Shown: positions 25,425 to 28,851 of the stretch, piece after piece
How the letters are laid out: each line of letters begins with the position of its first letter
Numbering within the stretch: the first letter of the stretch is position 1
Made by a program: the position numbers and the translations under genes
NCBI GenBank assembly: GCA_002393975.1
Contig: DGSM01000107.1
Location: 1-28,851, forward strand
Reading direction: 5' to 3'
DNA: 28,851 nucleotides
DNA from: Clostridiales bacterium UBA4362
GTDB lineage: Bacteria; Bacillota; Clostridia; TANB77; CAG-508
The notes under the pieces: generated by a model
The model's input: only the letters and a program-made list of their open reading frames with translations
Databases searched by the model: none
Told to the model about the DNA's origin: nothing

Positions 25425-25515
25425 GCAGAGGTGGTCGAGTTGGTTTAAGGCACCAGTCTTGAAAATTGGCATAGGTGTGAGCCTATCGTGGGTTCGAATC
25501 CCACCCTCTGCGCCA
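25425..25515 (+). tRNA. tRNA-Ser (UGA anticodon)
   Basis: Acceptor GCAGAGG pairs with CCTCTGC; the discriminator is G and CCA is encoded. The anticodon loop CTTGAAA gives UGA. A long variable arm (about 18 bases) and the T loop TTCGAAT are present, as expected for a class II serine tRNA. It is the first of three tRNAs in one transcript. Confidence 0.97.
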
Positions 25516-25541
25516 TTTTTTTAAAGTTTGACAAACTACAT

Positions 25542-25634
25542 GGAGATTTACCCAAGTGGTTGAAGGGGACAGTTTGCTAAACTGTTAGGGTTCGTTTTAG
25601 GGCCGCGAGAGTTCAAATCTCTCAATCTCCGCCA
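25542..25634 (+). tRNA. tRNA-Ser (GCU anticodon)
   Basis: Acceptor GGAGATT pairs with AATCTCC; the discriminator is G and CCA is encoded. Anticodon stem ACAGT/ACTGT encloses TTGCTAA, giving GCU. The long variable arm is typical of serine tRNAs. It lies 26 bases after the first tRNA. Confidence 0.97.
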
Positions 25635-25638
25635 TTAT

Positions 25639-25714
25639 GCACCACTAGCTCAGTTGGTAGAGCAACTGACTCTTAATCAGGAGGTCCGGGGTTCGACCCC
25701 CCGGTGGTGCACCA
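25639..25714 (+). tRNA. tRNA-Lys (CUU anticodon)
   Basis: Acceptor GCACCAC pairs with GTGGTGC; the discriminator is A and CCA is encoded. The anticodon loop CTCTTAA gives CUU. The outermost anticodon-stem position is an A-G mismatch. It lies four bases after the second tRNA. Confidence 0.95.
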
Positions 25715-25717
25715 TTT

Positions 25718-25744
25718 AAACATCTTGTAAAAGATGTTTTTTTT
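25718..25744 (+). terminator. tRNA cluster terminator
   Basis: AAACATCTT (25718-25726) and AAGATGTTT (25731-25739) form a perfect 9-bp stem with a GTAA loop, running into Ts to 25744. Confidence 0.9.
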
Positions 25745-25762
25745 ATTATCATTTTATCTCTA

Positions 25763-25791
25763 TGGAAATATGGCATAAATTATGATATTAT
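25763..25791 (+). promoter_or_regulatory. Possible promoter of the hydrolase/ABC-F unit
   Basis: TGGAAA (25763-25768), a 17-base spacer and TATTAT (25786-25791), with TG one base before the -10 (extended -10). The -35 is weak. Confidence 0.5.
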
Positions 25792-25819
25792 ATTAAGTAG
25801 TTTTTAATAGGAGATGCTT

Positions 25820-26986
25820 ATGGCAAATATTCATGATTATTTAGACTGGAGAGGTGATCTGGAATTTTCAGATTTTGAAATTAATGAAATAGATGAGCTA
25901 ATACTTGCTCGTGTATCTTACTTTCCATATGATAGAATAAAAATGAAACCTACAGAAAAATTTAAAGATATTGCTAAAAAAATGGAAAGCTTCACAGATA
26001 AAGATTTTATCTGGAAAGGTGATAAAGAATTATTACAAAAGCTTGGTGAAAGTAAAAGATATGATGAAGTAACAATTACTGATTATATAAAACATAATGA
26101 CTTAGAAGAGCAAAAACAATTTTCAGCAATTACTATACATATTGCAAATAATCTACACTACGTATCTTATTGTGGAACAGATTATTCATTATATGCATGG
26201 AAAGAAAACTTTAACATGTCATTTATGGATAAAATTCCAGCTCAAATAGAAGCTAAGAAATATTTTGACAATATTGCTAAATCATATAAAGGAAGATTTA
26301 TTTTAGGAGGACATTCTAAAGGAGGAAATCTTGCGATATATGCAGCTGTTAAAGCATCTCAAAGAAATAAAGCTAGAATAATAAAAGCTATTAATTATGA
26401 TGGCCCTGGATTTAGAACCGACTTTGTTAAAAGTAAAGAATATAAAGAAATGTTACCAAAGTTACATGAGTATATTCCACAAGACTCAATTGTTGGAATG
26501 CTTTTAACACAAGATGAAAAATTTACAGTAGTACTTAGTGTTGAAAAAGCGATTTTACAACATGATATTTTCTCTTGGCTAGTTGAAAAAGATAAACTAA
26601 TTTCTGTAAAAAATACAACTAAAGCAAGTCAAATAATGAATAAAGCTATATCAAATTGGATAAAAAGCCTATCATTAGAGCAAAGACAAATATTTATAGA
26701 TAGTGTTTACGAAGTTTTATATTCAACTGAGGCTACATCATTAAAAGAATTATCCACAAATTGGGTAAGCAAAGTGGGAACTGTATTAAAAACTTATAAT
26801 AATTTAAGTGAAAAAGATAAAAAAATAATTTCAAAAACAGTAAAACAAATTATTACTTCATATAGAAAAGCAGTTAGAGATGATAACAAAAAAGAACTTA
26901 AACAAAAAATAGATAAATTAAAAAAAGAAAATAAAATAATAAATAGAACACTTGCTAAGAAAGTAAATATAGGAAGGATAATATAA
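25820..26986 (+). CDS. DUF2974 (Mbeg1-like) alpha/beta hydrolase-fold protein
   Basis: This 388-residue protein of the Mbeg1-like DUF2974 family is a predicted lipase-like serine hydrolase. The nucleophile elbow is GHSKGG (164-169, S166), in FILGGHSKGGNLAIYAA. INYDGPGF and LQHDIFSW are the likely sites of the acid and histidine. The N-terminus ANIHDYLDWRGDL is typical. Substrate is unknown. I chose ATG 25820 because AGGAG ends six bases before it; the ATG at 25814 would directly abut that site. The stop shares one base with the ABC-F start, so both are made together. The C-terminal 60 residues are very Lys-rich and probably helical. A DnaA-box match at 26750 lies inside the gene. Confidence 0.88.
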   Translation: MANIHDYLDWRGDLEFSDFEINEIDELILARVSYFPYDRIKMKPTEKFKDIAKKMESFTDKDFIWKGDKELLQKLGESKRYDEVTITDYIKHNDLEEQKQFSAITIHIANNLHYVSYCGTDYSLYAWKENFNMSFMDKIPAQIEAKKYFDNIAKSYKGRFILGGHSKGGNLAIYAAVKASQRNKARIIKAINYDGPGFRTDFVKSKEYKEMLPKLHEYIPQDSIVGMLLTQDEKFTVVLSVEKAILQHDIFSWLVEKDKLISVKNTTKASQIMNKAISNWIKSLSLEQRQIFIDSVYEVLYSTEATSLKELSTNWVSKVGTVLKTYNNLSEKDKKIISKTVKQIITSYRKAVRDDNKKELKQKIDKLKKENKIINRTLAKKVNIGRII

Positions 26987-28566
26987 TGCTAACAGTAAAT
27001 GGTGTAAGTGTAAGATTTGGTAAAAGAAGCTTATACGAAAATGTTAACTTAAAATTTAATAAGGGTTGCTGCTATGGAATAATAGGAGCAAATGGGGCAG
27101 GTAAGTCAACTTTTCTTAAAGTTTTATCTGGAGAAATTGAGCCTAGCAAAGGTGAAGTAACCAAGGATAAAACAGAGAGAATATCAGTATTACAACAAAA
27201 CCACTTCTTATTTGAAGAATATACAGTAATAGATACTGTAATAATGGGAAATAAAGAACTTTATGATATAAAGCAAGAAAAAGATGCTTTATATGCAAAA
27301 CCTGATTTTAGTGAAGAAGATGGTATGAAAGCTGCAAAACTTGAAGAAAGATTTGCTGAACTAGACGGTTGGAATGCAGAAGTAGATGCAGAAAACCTTT
27401 TAAATGATGTAGGAATTGCACCAGAAGATCATTATAAATTAATGAGTGAAATTGAACCTAAATCAAAGGTTAAAGTTTTATTAGCCCAAGCACTTTTCGG
27501 AAATCCAGATATATTACTTCTAGATGAGCCTACAAACGATTTAGACCTTAAAACTATTTCATGGTTGAATGAATTTCTAATAAACTATGAAAATACCGTA
27601 ATAATCGTTTCTCATGATAGATATTTCTTAAATAAAGTTTGTACACATATTTGTGATGTTGACTTTGGTCAAATTAAACTATATCCAGGAAATTACGATT
27701 TCTGGTATGAATCATCACAATTATTATTAAAACAAAAAAGAGAACAAAATAAGAAGGCAGAAGAGAAGATTAAAGAACTTAAAGAGTTCATTGCAAGATT
27801 TAGTGCTAATGCTTCTAAATCTAAACAAGCTACATCAAGAAAGAAATCATTAGAGAAGATAGAACTTGCAGATATGACTCCATCTAATCGTAAATATCCA
27901 TATGTAGATTTTAAACCAGATAGATTGCCAGGTAATGAAATACTTGAAGTTAAAAACCTATCTAAAACAATAAATGGAGTAAAATTATTAGATAATATTT
28001 CTTTTAAAGTTAAAGCTAATGACAAGATAATGGTATTAGCAGATAATGAAAATGCAATAACAGTTTTATTCCAAATAATTGCCGGAGAGTTAGAACCTGA
28101 TTCAGGAGAAGTAAAGTTTGGAACAACTATAACAAGTTCATATTTTCCTAAAGACAATAATTACTTATTTACAGGAAAAGAGTCAATTACTGATTGGCTA
28201 AGACAATACTCAAAAGATCCTGACGAAACTTTTGTTAGATCTTTCTTAGGAAGAATGTTATTCTCTGGAGAAGAAGCTCTTAAAGAAGTTAATGTATTAT
28301 CAGGTGGGGAAAAGGTGAGATGTGTATTATCTAAAATGATGCTTTCAGGAGCAAACTTCCTAATATTTGATGAACCAACTAACCATTTGGATATGGAAGC
28401 AATTACTTCTTTAAATGATGGTATGATAAAATTTCCAGGAAACATTATATTTACATCACATGACCATCAATTAACTCAAACTGTTGCCAACAGAATTTTT
28501 GATATAAAAAGTGATGGCTTTGTTGATAGAGAAACAACCTATAATGATTATCTAGGAATAGATTAA
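26986..28566 (+). CDS. ABC-F family ATPase (YkpA/YbiT-like)
   Basis: ABC-F proteins have two fused ABC domains, no membrane spans, and act on ribosomes. This 526-residue copy has Walker A GANGAGKS (34-41), Walker B DILLLDEPTNDLD (175-187) in the first domain, a linker (about 240-310), then a second domain with LSGGEKV (438-444) and LIFDEPTNHLD (459-469). The second Walker A (about 352-362) is ADNENAITVLF, without the Lys. The first domain lacks LSGGE and has IEPKSKV instead. So only one of the two composite ATP sites is canonical. The two defects recur, from memory, in the YkpA/YbiT branch. No antibiotic-resistance role is implied. The ATG overlaps the hydrolase stop. Confidence 0.93.
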   Translation: MLTVNGVSVRFGKRSLYENVNLKFNKGCCYGIIGANGAGKSTFLKVLSGEIEPSKGEVTKDKTERISVLQQNHFLFEEYTVIDTVIMGNKELYDIKQEKDALYAKPDFSEEDGMKAAKLEERFAELDGWNAEVDAENLLNDVGIAPEDHYKLMSEIEPKSKVKVLLAQALFGNPDILLLDEPTNDLDLKTISWLNEFLINYENTVIIVSHDRYFLNKVCTHICDVDFGQIKLYPGNYDFWYESSQLLLKQKREQNKKAEEKIKELKEFIARFSANASKSKQATSRKKSLEKIELADMTPSNRKYPYVDFKPDRLPGNEILEVKNLSKTINGVKLLDNISFKVKANDKIMVLADNENAITVLFQIIAGELEPDSGEVKFGTTITSSYFPKDNNYLFTGKESITDWLRQYSKDPDETFVRSFLGRMLFSGEEALKEVNVLSGGEKVRCVLSKMMLSGANFLIFDEPTNHLDMEAITSLNDGMIKFPGNIIFTSHDHQLTQTVANRIFDIKSDGFVDRETTYNDYLGID

Positions 28567-28571
28567 AAAAG

Positions 28572-28602
28572 AAACAGTATAGTTTTTACTATACTGTTTT
28601 TT
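28572..28602. terminator. Bidirectional terminator between ABC-F and HD-GYP genes
   Basis: AAACAGTATAG (28572-28582) pairs perfectly with CTATACTGTTT (28589-28599) around a six-base loop. T runs occur on both strands. The flanking genes converge, so it can end both. Confidence 0.9.
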
Positions 28603-28612
28603 GTTTATATTA

Positions 28613-28851
28613 TTATTCTGAATATTTAAATTGTTCTTGTATTTCTTTTACTTCATCAGAATCTATAATATTTAAGAACGTTTGTGCTATAACAGGATCA
28701 AATTGAGTACCCTTGCATTTTTCTATCTCTTCTTTAACTGCATCAAGAGATAAAGCTCTTCTATAAGATCTGTTTGATGTCATAGCATCAAATGTATCTA
28801 CTACTGTGACTATTCTTACTAAATATGGTATATCTTCTCCAACAAGCTTTG
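28613..28851 (-). CDS. HD-GYP domain protein, C-terminal fragment
   Basis: The visible 78 codons run from the window edge to TAA at 28613. The motif IPYLVRIVTVVDTFDAMTSN, then RSYRRALSLDAVKEEI, and GTQFDPVIAQTF are the end of an HD-GYP domain, which in active members hydrolyses cyclic di-GMP. The HD and GYP residues lie outside the window, so activity cannot be judged. The gene faces the ABC-F gene across a shared terminator. Confidence 0.9.
   Translation of the reverse strand, partial: KLVGEDIPYLVRIVTVVDTFDAMTSNRSYRRALSLDAVKEEIEKCKGTQFDPVIAQTFLNIIDSDEVKEIQEQFKYSE

Noticed and set aside
26750..26758. Perfect DnaA box TTATCCACA inside the Mbeg1-like gene
   Set aside because: Isolated, with no second box nearby; chance is sufficient.
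1..28851. CRISPR arrays, insertion sequences or prophage genes
   Set aside because: No regular spaced repeats, transposase motifs or phage structural genes were found on reading both strands.

Overview
The window is the replication-origin region of a very AT-rich, low-GC Gram-positive (Firmicutes) chromosome, most likely an uncultured Clostridia-type organism. The evidence is the gene content and order: dnaA, dnaN, recF and gyrB on one side of a strand switch, and rpmH, rnpA, yidD, yidC, jag, mnmE, mnmG, rsmG, parA and parB on the other. A DUF4446 gene directly after parB and Gram-positive-length GyrB and GyrA also fit. The standard code is used: TGA acts as a stop and tryptophan is TGG. Species and genus cannot be fixed from this stretch.

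Layout. Every complete gene left of about 16.1 kb reads on the minus strand, and every complete gene right of it reads on the plus strand. From the left, the minus strand carries gyrA (7-2493), a four-gene operon of type-IV-secretion-like ATPases and unknown proteins (2580-6675), a YhaN/YhaO (SbcC/SbcD-like) nuclease pair (6807-9637), gyrB, recF, dnaN and dnaA. The 340-bp gap between dnaA and dnaN is the likely oriC. It has seven DnaA-box-like sites and a textbook DnaA-trio array (five TAG plus one TAA) four bases from a perfect DnaA box pair. On the plus strand, rpmH (44 aa, consensus promoter) is followed by rnpA, yidD, yidC, jag, mnmE, mnmG, rsmG, parA, parB, a DUF4446 membrane protein, three tRNAs (Ser-UGA, Ser-GCU, Lys-CUU), a DUF2974/Mbeg1-like hydrolase and an ABC-F ATPase. 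The last 239 bp hold the C-terminal end of a minus-strand HD-GYP protein that runs off the window.

How it works together. Most genes are housekeeping: replication initiation and topology (dnaA, dnaN, recF, gyrA, gyrB), segregation (parA, parB), membrane protein insertion (yidC, yidD, jag), tRNA and rRNA modification (mnmE, mnmG, rsmG), and tRNA maturation (rnpA).

The least ordinary region is 2580-6675. It holds a TraC-like protein, a complete-motif VirB4-family ATPase, a TadZ/CpaE-like P-loop ATPase and a helical-repeat protein of unknown family. They are translationally coupled behind one good promoter and sit between gyrA and the nuclease pair. No relaxase, coupling protein, VirB6-like channel, integrase or att-like repeat is visible beside them. 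It looks like a resident chromosomal machine rather than a conjugative element, and it is my main candidate for an undescribed system.
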